A DNA stretch of 64,000 bases, from positions 1,699,001 to 1,763,000 of the forward strand of contig NZ_AP029018.1 in NCBI RefSeq assembly GCF_037076525.1, written 5' to 3'. The position numbers were made by a program, and so were the translations under genes. Shown piece by piece: positions 1 to 9,726 of the stretch. How positions within the stretch are numbered: position 1 is the stretch's first letter; each line of letters opens with the position of its first letter. The notes beneath the pieces were generated by a model that was not told the origin of the DNA, searched no databases, and saw only the letters and a program-made list of their open reading frames with translations. Source of the DNA: Selenomonas sp. TAMA-11512. GTDB lineage: Bacteria; Bacillota; Negativicutes; Selenomonadales; Selenomonadaceae.

Positions 1-120
<120 letters not shown>

Positions 121-1395
121 TTAGCCTTTCCCATCTCTTCGATCCATGAAACCTTCATAGTGTCGCATGACAACCATGGACTCTATCTGCTTCATCGTCT
201 GTAAGGCAACGCCTACGACGATGAGGAGTGCCGTACCACCAAAGTATATTCCCTCGATGTGAGTCGCCCCTGTGACGAGGTTCGGCAAGACTGCGATGAA
301 GGCCAGGAAAAAGGCACCTGCTAAGGTGATGCGGGTCATGACACGGTCAAGATATTCTTCCGTCGGTGCTCCCGGGCGTATGCCCGGAATGAAGCCACCG
401 GATTTTTTCAGATTCTCTGCCATATCCGATATCTTTACAGTAACCGCGGTATAAAAGTACGTGAAGAAGAGGATGAGCAGCGCATAGATCGATGTCTGAA
501 GCGGCGTACCCCACGCAAAATAACCGGCAAGTGTGTTTACCCAGGGAACTTGCACAAACTGGGCAATGGTTACTGGAAACATCAGCACGGATGACGCAAA
601 GATGATTGGGATGACACCCGCGTGATTGACTTTCAGCGGGATGTGACTGGAGTGCCCGGCATAGCTACGCTGCCCTGCAACACGTTTCGCATGCGAAATG
701 GGAATTCTGCGATAGCCTTCTTGAATGTAGATGACAAAGACAATCATGGCCAGCGCAATGACGACAAACAGGAACGCGTTGAAGTAGCTGATCGTACCTG
801 TCTGCAGGTAATTGTACATGGTGCCCAGATTTTTTGGCAGTGCGGCGACGATACCTGCGAAGATGATCAGCGAGATGCCGTTGCCTATGCCGTTTGCGGT
901 AATCTGTTCACCAAGCCACATGAGGAACACCGTTCCTGCCGTCAAGGTGATGGCAATGATGAAGATGTTCACCGGGCTTGGGTTGAGTATTGCCTCTCGA
1001 AGACCAAAGCTCATGCCAATGGCCTGGAAGAAGGCAAGCGCTACAGTCAGGTAGCGAGTAACTTTTGTCGTTTTCTTGTGTCCTTCTTGCCCTTCCTTGG
1101 ACCACTGTTCCAAGGTCGGAATGACAACCGTGAGAAGCTGCATGATGATGGAAGCGTTGATGTAGGGCGTAATGCTCATCGCAAAAATGGAGAATTTACT
1201 GAACGCGCCGCCGGAGAAGAGATCCAAAAGACCGAACAGATTGCCGGTCGCAAAGAGTCTTTCAATCGCTGACGGATCAACGCCCGGTACGGGTATATGC
1301 GTTCCAAGTCGAAAGACGGCAAACATGACTAAGGTAAAGACGATCTTTTGTCTTAGCTCTGGAATCTTGTATACGTTCTGGAGGGCTGAGAACAA
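121..1395 (-). CDS. secY: preprotein translocase subunit SecY
   Basis: Central channel of the Sec translocon in the cytoplasmic membrane; exports and inserts proteins with SecE/SecG and SecA. The 424-residue product has the normal length and about ten hydrophobic helices. Recognisable segments include the amphipathic N-terminus, the plug region GGAFSKFSIFAMSITPYINA (about residues 62-81), and cytoplasmic loops with GHSSHIPLKVN and the GFIPGIRPG segment before the last helices. The start is TTG at 1393-1395, preceded by a GAGGTGAT ribosome site. It follows rplO by one base, so translation is probably coupled. It is the penultimate spc gene before adk. Confidence 0.97.
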   Translation of the reverse strand: MFSALQNVYKIPELRQKIVFTLVMFAVFRLGTHIPVPGVDPSAIERLFATGNLFGLLDLFSGGAFSKFSIFAMSITPYINASIIMQLLTVVIPTLEQWSKEGQEGHKKTTKVTRYLTVALAFFQAIGMSFGLREAILNPSPVNIFIIAITLTAGTVFLMWLGEQITANGIGNGISLIIFAGIVAALPKNLGTMYNYLQTGTISYFNAFLFVVIALAMIVFVIYIQEGYRRIPISHAKRVAGQRSYAGHSSHIPLKVNHAGVIPIIFASSVLMFPVTIAQFVQVPWVNTLAGYFAWGTPLQTSIYALLILFFTYFYTAVTVKISDMAENLKKSGGFIPGIRPGAPTEEYLDRVMTRITLAGAFFLAFIAVLPNLVTGATHIEGIYFGGTALLIVVGVALQTMKQIESMVVMRHYEGFMDRRDGKG

Positions 1396-1396
1396 A

Positions 1397-1837
1397 TCAG
1401 ATCACCTCGATTGTACCGCCTGCTGCTTCAATTTTTTCCTGCGCGGACTTCGTGAAGCCATTGGCACGAACTGTCAGCTTCTTCTTGAGCTCACCTTTGC
1501 CAAGAATACGAATACCGTCAAGAACATTCTTCAAGATGCCCGCTTCAATGAGTGCAACCGGATCGACCGTCGCGCCATCCTCAAAGCGATTGAGTGTCTC
1601 AACATTGACCTCTGCATAGACCTTCGCGAAGATGTTCTTGAAACCGCGCTTTGGAAGTCTGCGGTACAGAGGCATCTGGCCGCCTTCGAATCCGGGGCGG
1701 ACACCGCCGCCGGAGCGGGCATTTTGACCCTTGTGTCCGCGGCCGGAGGTCTTTCCGTTGCCGGAGCCGATACCGCGTCCGACGCGATTGCGGGTCTTTG
1801 TGGAGCCCGGTGCCGGGGATAATTCATGTAATTTCAT
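1397..1837 (-). CDS. rplO: 50S ribosomal protein L15
   Basis: Large-subunit protein that binds 23S rRNA late in assembly. The 146-residue product has the glycine/arginine-rich N-terminal extension typical of L15 ([19 protein letters not shown], about residues 19-37) and a globular C-terminal half. ATG start at 1835-1837 with a GGAGG site just upstream. It lies between rpmD (12 bases) and secY (1 base) in the standard spc order. Length and sequence are ordinary for the family. Confidence 0.97.
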   Translation of the reverse strand: MKLHELSPAPGSTKTRNRVGRGIGSGNGKTSGRGHKGQNARSGGGVRPGFEGGQMPLYRRLPKRGFKNIFAKVYAEVNVETLNRFEDGATVDPVALIEAGILKNVLDGIRILGKGELKKKLTVRANGFTKSAQEKIEAAGGTIEVI

Positions 1838-1849
1838 CGCTGCGCCTCC

Positions 1850-2029
1850 TTAATTCTCTTCGACGCTGATGAGGTGCCGTACTTTGTGGAGCTGTCCACG
1901 AAGCGTCGGGCTGTCCTCACGCTCAACGACGGAGTTAATCTTGCGGAGTCCGAGTGTGCGAACCGTAGCTCTCTGATCCTCAGGACGTCCGATCAGGCTC
2001 TTTTTAAGTGTGATTTTAAGTTTCGCCAT
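1850..2029 (-). CDS. rpmD: 50S ribosomal protein L30
   Basis: Small 59-residue large-subunit protein. The frame reads [20 protein letters not shown] at the start, then [12 protein letters not shown], the characteristic L30 core, and ends [12 protein letters not shown] at 2027-2029, with a GGAGG ribosome site about 7 bases upstream; stop TAA at 1850-1852. It sits between rpsE (11 bases upstream) and rplO, the conserved spc position. Bacterial L30 is usually near 60 residues, so this is full length. Confidence 0.96.
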   Translation of the reverse strand: MAKLKITLKKSLIGRPEDQRATVRTLGLRKINSVVEREDSPTLRGQLHKVRHLISVEEN

Positions 2030-2040
2030 GTCGTTCCTCC

Positions 2041-2565
2041 TCAGCCTAACAGCTCTGCTACCGTCTTGCCGCGGAGTTCTGCAACGACCTCAGCGCGCTT
2101 GAGCTGCTCAAGTCCCTTGATGGTCGCACGAACCATGTTGTTCGGGTTGGAAGACCCCAAGGACTTCGTGAGAATGTCGTTGATACCTGCCAACTCAAGG
2201 ACGGCACGAGCAGGACCGCCCGCGATAACGCCGGTACCCTTTGCGGCAGGCTTCAAAAGAACACGGCCTGCACCGAAGATGCCGATCATCTCGTGCGGAA
2301 TCGTGGAATCCTTCAGCGATACCTCGATGAGGTTCTTCTTTGCATCTTCGATGCCCTTGCGGATTGCTTCGGGAACCTCCGATGCCTTGCCGAGGCCTGC
2401 GCCGACCTTGCCCTTCTTGTTGCCCACAACGACGAGAGCACTGAAGGAGAAGCGGCGGCCGCCCTTGACGACCTTCGCGACACGATTGATGTAGACAACC
2501 TTTTCTTCAAACTCAGGTGTCTCGTTCTCTCTGTCGCGATTTCTGTCCCTATCGTTTCTAGCCAT
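2041..2565 (-). CDS. rpsE: 30S ribosomal protein S5
   Basis: Small-subunit protein at the mRNA entry site, involved in decoding accuracy and helicase activity. The 174-residue product has the N-terminal dsRNA-binding-like domain ([20 protein letters not shown] near residues 20-39, then the [15 protein letters not shown] glycine loop) and the C-terminal domain with [20 protein letters not shown]. The charged N-terminus ([13 protein letters not shown]) is a common lineage-specific extension. ATG start; lies between rplR and rpmD in spc order. Confidence 0.97.
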   Translation of the reverse strand: MARNDRDRNRDRENETPEFEEKVVYINRVAKVVKGGRRFSFSALVVVGNKKGKVGAGLGKASEVPEAIRKGIEDAKKNLIEVSLKDSTIPHEMIGIFGAGRVLLKPAAKGTGVIAGGPARAVLELAGINDILTKSLGSSNPNNMVRATIKGLEQLKRAEVVAELRGKTVAELLG

Positions 2566-2585
2566 TCATTTGCCTCCTTATCCGA

Positions 2586-2945
2586 TCAGAATTTTAGACC
2601 GGCTTCGCGAGCAGCCTCTGCGAGCGCTGCCACACGACCGTGATAGATGTAGCCGCCACGATCAAAGACGACTTCGGTGATACCTGCATCGAGAGCTTTC
2701 TTTGCGACGGCTGCACCAACCGCTTTCGCCGCTTCGATGTTGCCGCCGTAGTTTTCAAAGCCCTTATCCTGAGAGCTTGCCGATACGAGGGTAACGCCCT
2801 TTGTATCATCGATGACCTGCGCATAGATGTTTGCAAGACTTCTGAATACGTTGAGGCGCGGACGCTCTGCGGTGCCTGCGACGTGGTTACGGACACGGAG
2901 GTGGCGCTTTTGGCGTGCCTTGTTCTTATCTTGTTTAATAAGCAC
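2586..2945 (-). CDS. rplR: 50S ribosomal protein L18
   Basis: Binds 5S rRNA with L5 and L25 and anchors it in the large subunit. The 119-residue product shows the basic N-terminus ([20 protein letters not shown]), the [12 protein letters not shown] segment and the C-terminal [20 protein letters not shown] motif typical of L18. The start is GTG at 2943-2945. It lies 21 bases after rplF and 20 bases before rpsE. Normal length. Confidence 0.97.
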   Translation of the reverse strand: MLIKQDKNKARQKRHLRVRNHVAGTAERPRLNVFRSLANIYAQVIDDTKGVTLVSASSQDKGFENYGGNIEAAKAVGAAVAKKALDAGITEVVFDRGGYIYHGRVAALAEAAREAGLKF

Positions 2946-2966
2946 TTCTGTCTCTCCTTTCCTGTC

Positions 2967-3518
2967 TTACTTCTTAGCCTTGGCACCCGCCTTACCGACC
3001 TTGCGTCGGATATGCTCGCCCTCGTATTTGATACCCTTGCCCTTATAAGGCTCAGGCTCACGGTAGGAGCGAATCTTGGCGGCCATTGCACCGACGGCTT
3101 CCTTGTCAATACCGGAGACGACGATCAACGTAGCCGACGGCGCCTCGATGTTGATGCCTGCCGGCGGTTCAACAACAACCGGATGGGAGAAGCCTAAGGA
3201 AAGGTTCAGGTTTTTGCCCTGCTTCTGGGCACGATAGCCGACACCGCTGATCTCGAGCTTTTTCTCATAGCCCTCTGTAACGCCGACAACCATGTTGTTT
3301 AGAAGCGTACGGGTAAGGCCGTGCAGGGAGCGATGCGTCTTATTGTCCGAAGGACGTACGACGGTAATCGTCTGCCCTTCCATCGTAATTTTCATTTCCG
3401 GGCTGAGAGCGCGCTTCAGCTCGCCTTTCGGCCCCTTTACAGTCACCTGATTGTTGTCCCCGATTGTGACGGTAACGCCGCTCGGGACTTCAATTGGTGC
3501 TCTACCAATTCTTGACAT
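2967..3518 (-). CDS. rplF: 50S ribosomal protein L6
   Basis: Binds 23S rRNA near the sarcin-ricin loop and the factor-binding site. The 183-residue product begins [15 protein letters not shown] and contains two similar L6 folds; the C-terminal half ends with the family signature [19 protein letters not shown] followed by [14 protein letters not shown] start with an upstream GGAGG site. Positioned between rpsH and rplR as in other spc operons. Ordinary length and sequence. Confidence 0.97.
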   Translation of the reverse strand: MSRIGRAPIEVPSGVTVTIGDNNQVTVKGPKGELKRALSPEMKITMEGQTITVVRPSDNKTHRSLHGLTRTLLNNMVVGVTEGYEKKLEISGVGYRAQKQGKNLNLSLGFSHPVVVEPPAGINIEAPSATLIVVSGIDKEAVGAMAAKIRSYREPEPYKGKGIKYEGEHIRRKVGKAGAKAKK

Positions 3519-3536
3519 CTTTACACCTCCGAATGC

Positions 3537-3935
3537 TTACCAGACGTAGGCGATGACTTCGCCGCCAAGGCCTGCTTTTCTGGCATCTTTATCACTCATA
3601 ATCCCCTTCGACGTGGAGATGATGGCAATTCCAAGTCCGCCGAGCACGCGCGGGAGCTCGCTGTGTTTTGCATACGCACGAAGACCTGGCTTGGAGATGC
3701 GCTTAATGCCTGTGATGACTTTTTCGCGCTCAGGGCCGTACTTCAAGGTCAGCGTCAAAACGCCCTGCTTGGAGTCTTCCGTGAAAACGAAATCTTTAAT
3801 AAATCCCTCTTCCTTCAAGACTTCAGCAATTGCCTGCTTAATCTTGGAGCCGGGGATGTCCACCTTCTCGTGGTAGACGGAGTTTGCGTTGCGCAAACGG
3901 GTCAACATATCTGCAATAGGATCAGTCATTACCAT
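3537..3935 (-). CDS. rpsH: 30S ribosomal protein S8
   Basis: Primary 16S rRNA-binding protein of the central domain; in several bacteria it also represses spc translation. The 132-residue frame starts [17 protein letters not shown], and ends with the S8 signature [18 protein letters not shown]...GGEVIAYVW. Two ATG codons are possible (3935 or 3929); a GGAGG site lies about 11 bases before the first, which is therefore preferred, although most homologues begin at the MTDP methionine. Lies between rpsN and rplF. Confidence 0.97.
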   Translation of the reverse strand: MVMTDPIADMLTRLRNANSVYHEKVDIPGSKIKQAIAEVLKEEGFIKDFVFTEDSKQGVLTLTLKYGPEREKVITGIKRISKPGLRAYAKHSELPRVLGGLGIAIISTSKGIMSDKDARKAGLGGEVIAYVW

Positions 3936-3984
3936 AGAACCGATATCCTCCTTTTATACTATACGAGTGTTGCAAAAAGCGGTC

Positions 3985-4170
3985 TTACCAAGATGCCTTG
4001 GTCACGCCCGGGATAGCTCCGTTGTAGCTCTGCTCTCTGAAGCAGATACGGCACATGTCGAACTTTCTCATGTAGCCGTGCGGACGACCGCAGATCTTGC
4101 AGCGGTTGTGATGGCGAACCTTGAACTTCGGTTCTCTCTTCCACTTTTCAATCATGGACTTCTTAGCCAA
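3985..4170 (-). CDS. rpsN: 30S ribosomal protein S14, zinc-binding type Z
   Basis: Small-subunit head protein, 61 residues, the short zinc-binding form (also called rpsZ). Four cysteines at residues 24, 27, 40 and 43 (CKIC and CRIC) form the zinc ribbon; the C-terminus [11 protein letters not shown] is diagnostic. ATG start, 14 bases after rplE. The C+ form means growth depends on zinc unless a C- paralogue exists elsewhere; none is in this window. Confidence 0.97.
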   Translation of the reverse strand: MAKKSMIEKWKREPKFKVRHHNRCKICGRPHGYMRKFDMCRICFREQSYNGAIPGVTKASW

Positions 4171-4184
4171 GAGTCTTGCCTCCT

Positions 4185-4724
4185 TTATGCATTGAACGGC
4201 ATGCCCATCAAACGGAGCAGTTCGCGTGCCTCTTCATCGGTTTCAGCTGTCGTGACAACGACAATGTTCATGCCGCGAAGCTTGTCGATTTTATCGTACT
4301 CGATTTCCGGGAAGATGAGCTGCTCTTTCAGGCCGACAGAGTAGTTGCCGCGGCCGTCAAATGCCTTTGCCGATACGCCGCGGAAGTCACGGACGCGAGG
4401 CAGAACAACGTTCATGAATTTATCGAGGAACTGATACATACGCGTGCCGCGAAGCGTGACCTTGCAGCCGATCGGCATGCCCTCACGGAGCTTCCATGCT
4501 GCAAGAGATCTCTTTGCGCGCGTAAGAATCGGCTTCTGACCGGAGATGATCGTGAGATCATTGACAGCGGAATCAAGTGCCTTCGGATTGCCGACAGCTT
4601 CTCCGACGCCCATGTTGATGATAATCTTCTCGACCTTCGGGAGCTGCATGACGTTTTTGTAGCCGAACTTCTCCGTAAGTGCCGGGGCGACTTCGTTCTT
4701 GTACTTTTCTTGTAGTCTTTCCAC
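4185..4724 (-). CDS. rplE: 50S ribosomal protein L5
   Basis: Binds 5S rRNA and forms an intersubunit bridge. The 179-residue product contains the L5 segments [20 protein letters not shown] (about residues 24-43), [20 protein letters not shown] and the C-terminal [20 protein letters not shown]. The start codon is GTG at 4722-4724 ([12 protein letters not shown]), 25 bases after rplX. Normal length for a bacterial L5. Confidence 0.97.
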   Translation of the reverse strand: MERLQEKYKNEVAPALTEKFGYKNVMQLPKVEKIIINMGVGEAVGNPKALDSAVNDLTIISGQKPILTRAKRSLAAWKLREGMPIGCKVTLRGTRMYQFLDKFMNVVLPRVRDFRGVSAKAFDGRGNYSVGLKEQLIFPEIEYDKIDKLRGMNIVVVTTAETDEEARELLRLMGMPFNA

Positions 4725-4749
4725 GAATGGAGTCCTCCTTTCCTATGGT

Positions 4750-5082
4750 TTATTTCGTCTGGTCAATCAGCTCGCCGCACTTCTTGCAGAAGCGGACGTT
4801 TTTGCCGTTGACTTCTTTCTTACCTGTGCGCGTTGCCTTGCTGCAGGATGGGCAGACGAGCTGTACCTTGGAAGCGAGGATCGGGGCCTCTTTGGTGATG
4901 ATGCCGCCCTGTGGGTATGCTTGGCTCGGCTTCGTGTGACGCTTGATGCGATTGACGCCCTCGACGATAACCTTGCCCTTCTTTGGCATGGAAGTGACGA
5001 TCTTGCCCTGCTTGCCCTTGTCCTTACCGGAAAGAACCTGCACCGTATCGCCCTTTTTAACGTGTAACTTGATGAGTGACAA
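4750..5082 (-). CDS. rplX: 50S ribosomal protein L24
   Basis: Assembly-initiator protein near the exit tunnel. The 110-residue product has an N-terminal KOW motif ([18 protein letters not shown], residues 11-28) and a C-terminal zinc-ribbon-like tail with two CxxC pairs (VCPSC and FCKKCG), an arrangement seen in many Gram-positive L24 proteins. The start is TTG at 5080-5082 after a GAGGAGG-type site. Lies between rplN and rplE. Confidence 0.96.
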   Translation of the reverse strand: MSLIKLHVKKGDTVQVLSGKDKGKQGKIVTSMPKKGKVIVEGVNRIKRHTKPSQAYPQGGIITKEAPILASKVQLVCPSCSKATRTGKKEVNGKNVRFCKKCGELIDQTK

Positions 5083-5100
5083 AGTTGTACCTCCTCAAAA

Positions 5101-5469
5101 TCAAAGGACTTCCGGTGCCAGGGATACGATCTTCATGAAGTCTTTCTCGCGAAGTTCGCGAGCGACCGGTCCAAAGATACGCGTACCGCGTGGCGTCTTG
5201 TCCTCTTTGATGATGACAGCTGCATTCTCATCGAAGCGGATGAAGGAACCGTCCGGACGGCGAATACCCTTCTTGCTGCGAACTACAACTGCCTTGACGA
5301 CGTCGCCCTTCTTGACCGTGCCACCCGGGGCAGCGGACTTAACTGCAGCGACGATGATGTCACCGATGTTGGCATACTTGCGGTAAGAGCCGCCAAGTAC
5401 GCGGATGCACATGATTTCCTTTGCACCCGTGTTGTCGCCAACATTCAGCATGGTCTGTTGTTGAATCAA
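5101..5469 (-). CDS. rplN: 50S ribosomal protein L14
   Basis: Large-subunit protein at the intersubunit face, next to the silencing factor RsfS site. The 122-residue product is a standard L14 with [20 protein letters not shown] at the start and the conserved [20 protein letters not shown] and [15 protein letters not shown] segments. The start is TTG at 5467-5469 after GAGGAGG. It lies 45 bases after rpsQ, a slightly larger gap than its neighbours. Normal length. Confidence 0.97.
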   Translation of the reverse strand: MIQQQTMLNVGDNTGAKEIMCIRVLGGSYRKYANIGDIIVAAVKSAAPGGTVKKGDVVKAVVVRSKKGIRRPDGSFIRFDENAAVIIKEDKTPRGTRIFGPVARELREKDFMKIVSLAPEVL

Positions 5470-5514
5470 GGTGTGAACCTCCTCTAGCCTTATGTTGTGC
5501 GTAGAAGAAGAAGT

Positions 5515-5772
5515 TTACTTCGCTCTCTCTACGATCTTGACGACTCTCCAGTGCTTATGCTTGGATAAGGGACGCGTTTCCATGACGGCAACCGTATCGC
5601 CGACATGCGCCTCGTTATTCTCATCGTGGGCCTGGAACTTTACCGTCTTCTTCATGGCCTTCTTATAGAGCTTGTGCTGCTCCAGGTCGACGACGGCGAC
5701 GACAACTGTCTTGTCCATCTTGTCGCTGACGACCTTGCCGACACGAGTCTTTCGTTCGTTTCTATCGCTCAT
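5515..5772 (-). CDS. rpsQ: 30S ribosomal protein S17
   Basis: Primary 16S rRNA-binding protein with an OB fold. The 85-residue product has the typical [21 protein letters not shown]-terminal strand pair, a [19 protein letters not shown] loop and the C-terminal [20 protein letters not shown] signature. ATG start with a GGAGG site. Lies between rpmC and rplN as expected. Confidence 0.97.
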   Translation of the reverse strand: MSDRNERKTRVGKVVSDKMDKTVVVAVVDLEQHKLYKKAMKKTVKFQAHDENNEAHVGDTVAVMETRPLSKHKHWRVVKIVERAK

Positions 5773-5803
5773 CTGTGAGCCTCCTTCCTATGCATATCAT
5801 CTA

Positions 5804-5998
5804 TTAAGCGTTTAGAGCCTGCTCGCGCTGCACGGTCTTGATACGTGCAATCGACTTCTTGACTTCTTTGATACGCATCGGGTTCTCAAGCTGCCCTGTG
5901 GCAAGCTGGAAACGGAGGTTGAAAAGCTCTTCCTTCAAAGAGGCGAGCTTCTCGGACAGCTCACCCGTCGAAAGGTCGCGAACCTCATTAACCTTCAT
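5804..5998 (-). CDS. rpmC: 50S ribosomal protein L29
   Basis: Small helical protein near the peptide exit, part of the trigger-factor/SRP docking site. The 64-residue product has the two-helix L29 pattern ([20 protein letters not shown], then [20 protein letters not shown] and [11 protein letters not shown]). ATG start at 5996-5998. It overlaps the end of rplP by 11 bases, so translation is likely coupled. Confidence 0.96.
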   Translation of the reverse strand: MKVNEVRDLSTGELSEKLASLKEELFNLRFQLATGQLENPMRIKEVKKSIARIKTVQREQALNA

Positions 5999-6431
5999 TT
6001 ACTTCACCGCCCTCTGCTTCTTGCTCCTCGCGTACAACAAACTTTGTCTTGATCGGGAGCTTATGACCGGCAAGGCGCATTGCCTCTGCTGCAACTTCAC
6101 GGCCGACGCCGTCCATCTCAAAGAGGACGCGGCCCGGTTTAACGACTGCCACCCAGTACTCAGGCGATCCTTTACCGGATCCCATGCGGGTTTCCGCCGG
6201 CTTTGCCGTGACCGGCTTGTCCGGGAACACCTTGATCCAGACCTGGCCGCCGCGCTTGATATAGCGGGTCATAGCAATACGAGCCGCTTCGATCTGACGA
6301 TTCGTGATCCAAGCCGGCTCCAGTGCGACAAGGCCATAGAGCCCATGGCTCACCTTGTTGCCGCGCTGTGCCTTACCCTTCATACGACCGCGGAACTGCT
6401 TGCGGTATTTAACTCTCTTTGGGATTAACAT
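5988..6431 (-). CDS. rplP: 50S ribosomal protein L16
   Basis: Large-subunit protein close to the A-site and to 5S rRNA. The 147-residue product starts [20 protein letters not shown] and contains [20 protein letters not shown] and the [20 protein letters not shown] signature, all standard for L16. It starts directly after the rpsC stop codon and overlaps rpmC by 11 bases. Normal core with a short acidic C-terminal tail. Confidence 0.97.
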   Translation of the reverse strand: MLIPKRVKYRKQFRGRMKGKAQRGNKVSHGLYGLVALEPAWITNRQIEAARIAMTRYIKRGGQVWIKVFPDKPVTAKPAETRMGSGKGSPEYWVAVVKPGRVLFEMDGVGREVAAEAMRLAGHKLPIKTKFVVREEQEAEGGEVNEG

Positions 6432-7100
6432 TTATGCTTCGCTCCCTTCAGCGGCAGCCTGCTGCTGCTTTTTCTCTGGAAGGATTTCGCCCTTGAAGAT
6501 CCAAACTTTGATGCCGATACGACCGTACGTCGTATGCGCCTCTGCCGTACCGTAGTCGATATCTGCGCGAAGCGTATGCAGAGGAATGGAACCCTCACGA
6601 TATGACTCGGAACGAGCGATTTCCGCACCGCCGAGACGGCCACCGCACTTGATCTTGATGCCCTTCGCACCGAGACGCATCGTACGTCCGACAGACTGCT
6701 TCATCGCACGGCGGAAAGCAATGCGGCGCTCGAGCTGCGCTGCAATGTTCTCAGCAACGAGAGTGGCATCCATATCCGGCTGCTTGATCTCGGAGATGTT
6801 GATGTCAACATTCTTATCCGTGAACTTCTTAAGCCCCTTGCGAATCTCCTCAATGCCTGCGCCGCCGCGGCCGATGACCATACCCGGCTTTGCCGTGTGA
6901 ATGGTGAGCTTCAGGCGGTTCTTGCTGCGCTCGGTCTCCACTTTGGAGATGCCGGCTGCAAAGAGGCTCTTCTTAATGTAATCGCGAATGCGGATATCTT
7001 CATGCAGATTGTCTGCATAGTCTTTATCTGCGTACCATTTTGCATCCCAGTCCTTTACGATACCGATCCGGATGCCATGTGGATTAACTTTCTGGCCCAA
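6432..7100 (-). CDS. rpsC: 30S ribosomal protein S3
   Basis: Forms the mRNA entry site with S4 and S5. The 222-residue product has the N-terminal KH domain ([20 protein letters not shown] near residues 74-93) and the C-terminal S3 domain ([15 protein letters not shown] pattern here as [20 protein letters not shown], then [20 protein letters not shown]). The start is TTG at 7098-7100 ([13 protein letters not shown]). Located between rplV and rplP; adjacent ends indicate tight coupling with rplP. Confidence 0.97.
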   Translation of the reverse strand: MGQKVNPHGIRIGIVKDWDAKWYADKDYADNLHEDIRIRDYIKKSLFAAGISKVETERSKNRLKLTIHTAKPGMVIGRGGAGIEEIRKGLKKFTDKNVDINISEIKQPDMDATLVAENIAAQLERRIAFRRAMKQSVGRTMRLGAKGIKIKCGGRLGGAEIARSESYREGSIPLHTLRADIDYGTAEAHTTYGRIGIKVWIFKGEILPEKKQQQAAAEGSEA

Positions 7101-7118
7101 ACTCTTTTCCCTCCTCTG

Positions 7119-7454
7119 TTATTTCTTCTCGTCAACGACGACCGTAATATGCGATGTGCGCTTCAGAATCTTGAACGCCTGTCCACGCGAGCGCGGATGA
7201 ATGCGCTTTAAGGTCGGTCCCTGATCGACAAAGGCCGAGGAGATGTAGAGATTGTCAATGTTCATGTCAAAGTTGTTCTCTGCATTGGCTACGGCAGATT
7301 TCAAGACTTTCTCGATAGCGTCCGCGCCGACTTTCGGCGTGAACTTCAAAATCGCAAATGCCTCCGCAATGTTCTTGCCACGAATGAGATCCATGACAAC
7401 GCGAACCTTGCGCGGTGCAATGCGGACATATTTCGCTGTTGCTCTAGCTTCCAC
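7119..7454 (-). CDS. rplV: 50S ribosomal protein L22
   Basis: Lines the nascent-chain tunnel; its hairpin loop contributes to macrolide sensitivity. The 111-residue product has [20 protein letters not shown] and the C-terminal [20 protein letters not shown] loop-bearing segment, then RTSHITVVV. The start is GTG at 7452-7454. Lies between rpsS and rpsC in the conserved order. Normal length. Confidence 0.97.
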   Translation of the reverse strand: MEARATAKYVRIAPRKVRVVMDLIRGKNIAEAFAILKFTPKVGADAIEKVLKSAVANAENNFDMNIDNLYISSAFVDQGPTLKRIHPRSRGQAFKILKRTSHITVVVDEKK

Positions 7455-7478
7455 AGGGGATGATCCTCCTTTCCTCTA

Positions 7479-7760
7479 TTATCTAAGGCCGGTTTTACGC
7501 TCTTCACCTGCATGACCCTTGAACGTACGCGTCGGCGCAAACTCACCGAGCTTGTGTCCGACCATATCTTCCGTGACGTAAACGGGTACATGCTTGCGAC
7601 CGTCATGAACGGCAATCGTATGACCGACGAAGTCCGGCAGGATCGTGGAACTTCTTGACCAGGTCTTGATGACCTTCTTATCGTTCGCTGCATTAAGTGC
7701 GTCGATTTTCTTTACGAGGCTCTCATGTATATAAGGGCCCTTCTTAATGGATCTTGACAA
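7479..7760 (-). CDS. rpsS: 30S ribosomal protein S19
   Basis: Small-subunit head protein, 93 residues. The start is assigned to TTG at 7758-7760, which gives [19 protein letters not shown], the normal S19 N-terminus, with GGAGG at 7768-7772 about 8 bases upstream; a longer open frame reaching 7808 runs into the hairpin-rich spacer and is rejected as the start. Other family marks: [20 protein letters not shown] and [15 protein letters not shown]. Upstream lies an unusual 170-base spacer before rplB rather than the expected 15-25 bases. Confidence 0.96.
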   Translation of the reverse strand: MSRSIKKGPYIHESLVKKIDALNAANDKKVIKTWSRSSTILPDFVGHTIAVHDGRKHVPVYVTEDMVGHKLGEFAPTRTFKGHAGEERKTGLR

Positions 7761-7773
7761 TGTATGTCCTCCT

Positions 7774-7943
7774 TTAGGGGAGCTGTTCCACATGACAAGT
7801 ATTGTCACATAGAACAGCTCCGCCTGAACGGTACGGCTGCTAAAGCCACCCCCTTGTCAGCTACGCTGACATTCCCCCGAGGTCGGGGGAAGAGAATGGA
7901 TTCGTGACAATGACACGTACGTGAAATAACTCTTTCTTCCGTA
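7774..7943 (-). repeat. hairpin-rich insertion between rplB and rpsS
   Basis: This 170-base spacer holds no gene. On the transcribed (minus) strand it contains, in order, a perfect stem with arms TTCCCCCGA/TCGGGGGAA (7871-7890), a perfect stem TGTCAGC-GTA-GCTGACA near 7856-7872, a small GGCT/AGCC stem, and a long interrupted stem whose outer arms are GGAGCTGTTC/GAACAGCTCC with inner arms TGACAA/TTGTCA (about 7777-7823). The last stem ends a few bases before the rpsS ribosome site. Dense stem-loops in an otherwise tightly packed operon suggest an inserted repetitive palindromic unit, or a regulatory RNA; the former is my inference because the flanking genes and the ribosome site are intact. 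Confidence 0.6.
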
Positions 7944-8771
7944 TTATTTGCGGCCACGGACAATGAACTTGCTGGATGCCTTCTTCTTGCGGCGGGTCTT
8001 CTTGCCCATTGCAATCTTGCCCCATTTGGTCATCGGGCTCTTGCGTCCGACCGGGCTGCGGCCCTCACCGCCGCCATGCGGATGGTCGTTCGGGTTCATC
8101 GCGACACCGCGGTTCTCCGGACGCTTGCCGAGCCAACGGTTACGGCCCGCCTTACCGATCGTGATGTTCTCGTGCTCGAGGTTGCCGATCTGTCCGATGG
8201 TTGCACGGCAGTTGACGTGCACCTGACGGAGCTCGCCCGACGGCAGGCGGAGAAGCGCATAATCGCCTTCCTTTGCCATAAGCTGTGCAGCGGCGCCGGC
8301 AGAGCGGACAATCTGTGCGCCCTTGCCGATCTTAAGCTCGATTGCATGGACAATCTGACCGACAGGAATGTTGACAAGCGGAAGCGTGTTACCCGGCTTG
8401 ATATCCGCATCCGGACCGGAGACGACCTTGTCGCCGACCTTGAGGCCGTTTGGCGCCAGGATGTAGCGCTTCTCGCCGTCCGCGTAATTCAGAAGCGCGA
8501 TGCGCGCACTGCGGTTCGGATCGTACTCAATCGTAGCGACCTTTGCCGGAATGCCGTCTTTCGTACGCTTGAAGTCGATGATGCGGTAGCGGCGCTTGTG
8601 ACCGCCGCCGCGATGGCGAACCGTCAGACGTCCATCCTGATTGCGGCCGCCCGACTTGGTGAGATTCTCCAGGAGAGACTTCTCAGGCTTGTTCGTCGTG
8701 ATCTCATCGAAAGACGAGACCGTCATGAAGCGACGACCGGCAGAATATGGTTTAAAGCTCTTTACAGCCAC
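7944..8771 (-). CDS. rplB: 50S ribosomal protein L2
   Basis: Largest-conserved large-subunit protein, close to the peptidyl transferase centre. The 275-residue product has the OB-like N-terminal domain ([18 protein letters not shown] near residues 53-70) and the C-terminal SH3-like domain ending with the signature [19 protein letters not shown], including the conserved histidine. The start is GTG at 8769-8771. It is separated from rpsS downstream by the hairpin-rich spacer. Confidence 0.97.
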   Translation of the reverse strand: MAVKSFKPYSAGRRFMTVSSFDEITTNKPEKSLLENLTKSGGRNQDGRLTVRHRGGGHKRRYRIIDFKRTKDGIPAKVATIEYDPNRSARIALLNYADGEKRYILAPNGLKVGDKVVSGPDADIKPGNTLPLVNIPVGQIVHAIELKIGKGAQIVRSAGAAAQLMAKEGDYALLRLPSGELRQVHVNCRATIGQIGNLEHENITIGKAGRNRWLGKRPENRGVAMNPNDHPHGGGEGRSPVGRKSPMTKWGKIAMGKKTRRKKKASSKFIVRGRK

Positions 8772-8797
8772 TTCTTGATTCCTCCCTTTCTATGAGA

Positions 8798-9079
8798 TCA
8801 GGCTCCGAAAAACTCGATGGTTTCGCCATCCGCGAGCGTAACGATTGCCTTTTTATAGTCTGCGCGCTTGCCGACGTTGCGTCCCATGCGCTTTACCTTG
8901 CCCTCAACATTGACCGTGTTGACACCTGCGACCTTGACCTTGAAGACCTCGGCGACTGCCTGTGCAATCTCGATCTTGTTGGCTCTCTTGTCAACGACAA
9001 AGACGTACTTGCCCTGTTCCATGAGCTGCGTGCTCTTCTCCGTGATGAGCGGGCGAATGATGATATCGCGTGCATCCAT
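8798..9079 (-). CDS. rplW: 50S ribosomal protein L23
   Basis: Exit-tunnel protein and docking point of trigger factor and SRP. The 93-residue product starts [20 protein letters not shown] and contains [20 protein letters not shown] and the [19 protein letters not shown] loop, typical of L23. ATG start at 9077-9079 overlaps the rplD stop by one base (TAATG), implying coupled translation. Normal length. Confidence 0.97.
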   Translation of the reverse strand: MDARDIIIRPLITEKSTQLMEQGKYVFVVDKRANKIEIAQAVAEVFKVKVAGVNTVNVEGKVKRMGRNVGKRADYKKAIVTLADGETIEFFGA

Positions 9080-9702
9080 TATGCGAGCACCTCCTCGATA
9101 CGGGCTACAGCGTCCTTCGTGACAAAGAGCTTAGTGTGATGAAGGATGTCAAAGACATTGAGACCCGTTGTATTGATTGCCTTGACGCCGGGGATGTTGC
9201 GCGTCGAGAGCTCTACATTTTCTGCGTAGTCTTCCGTGATGACGAGCGCTTTGCCCTCTACGGAGAAAGCCTTGAGGAATGCGACCGCATTCTTCGTCTT
9301 CGGTGCATCGAACTCGAGATTGTCGAGAACGATGATGTCGCCCGATGCGACCTTATCGGAAAGGGCGCACTTGATAGCCAGACGACGCTGTTTGCGAGGC
9401 ATGCGGAATGCATAGCTGCGCGGCTGGGGACCGAAGACGGTGCCGCCGCCGACCCACAACGGGGAACGCGTCGAACCGCTGCGGGCACGCCCCGTGCCCT
9501 TCTGCTTCCACGGCTTGCGACCGCCGCCTCGAACGAGACCGCGCGTCTTCGTGGAGTGCGTACCAAGACGCTCTGCTGCAAGCTGCATTCGAACAGCCTG
9601 ATGCAAAAGACCGGCGTTGACTTCAACACCGAAGATCTCTTCTGCGAGATCGATATCGCCAACCTGCTGGTTGGTGCTGGAATATACTGCTACCTTTGGC
9701 AT
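9079..9702 (-). CDS. rplD: 50S ribosomal protein L4
   Basis: Tunnel protein; in several bacteria it also autoregulates the S10 operon. The 207-residue product has the L4 internal loop ([20 protein letters not shown], then [17 protein letters not shown], near residues 49-85) and a C-terminal Rossmann-like half. ATG start. It lies between rplC and rplW, overlapping rplW by one base. A structured leader precedes rpsJ upstream, which is where L4-dependent control would act if present. Confidence 0.97.
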   Translation of the reverse strand: MPKVAVYSSTNQQVGDIDLAEEIFGVEVNAGLLHQAVRMQLAAERLGTHSTKTRGLVRGGGRKPWKQKGTGRARSGSTRSPLWVGGGTVFGPQPRSYAFRMPRKQRRLAIKCALSDKVASGDIIVLDNLEFDAPKTKNAVAFLKAFSVEGKALVITEDYAENVELSTRNIPGVKAINTTGLNVFDILHHTKLFVTKDAVARIEEVLA

Positions 9703-9726
9703 AACTTAGCGGATCCTCCTTCCGAA

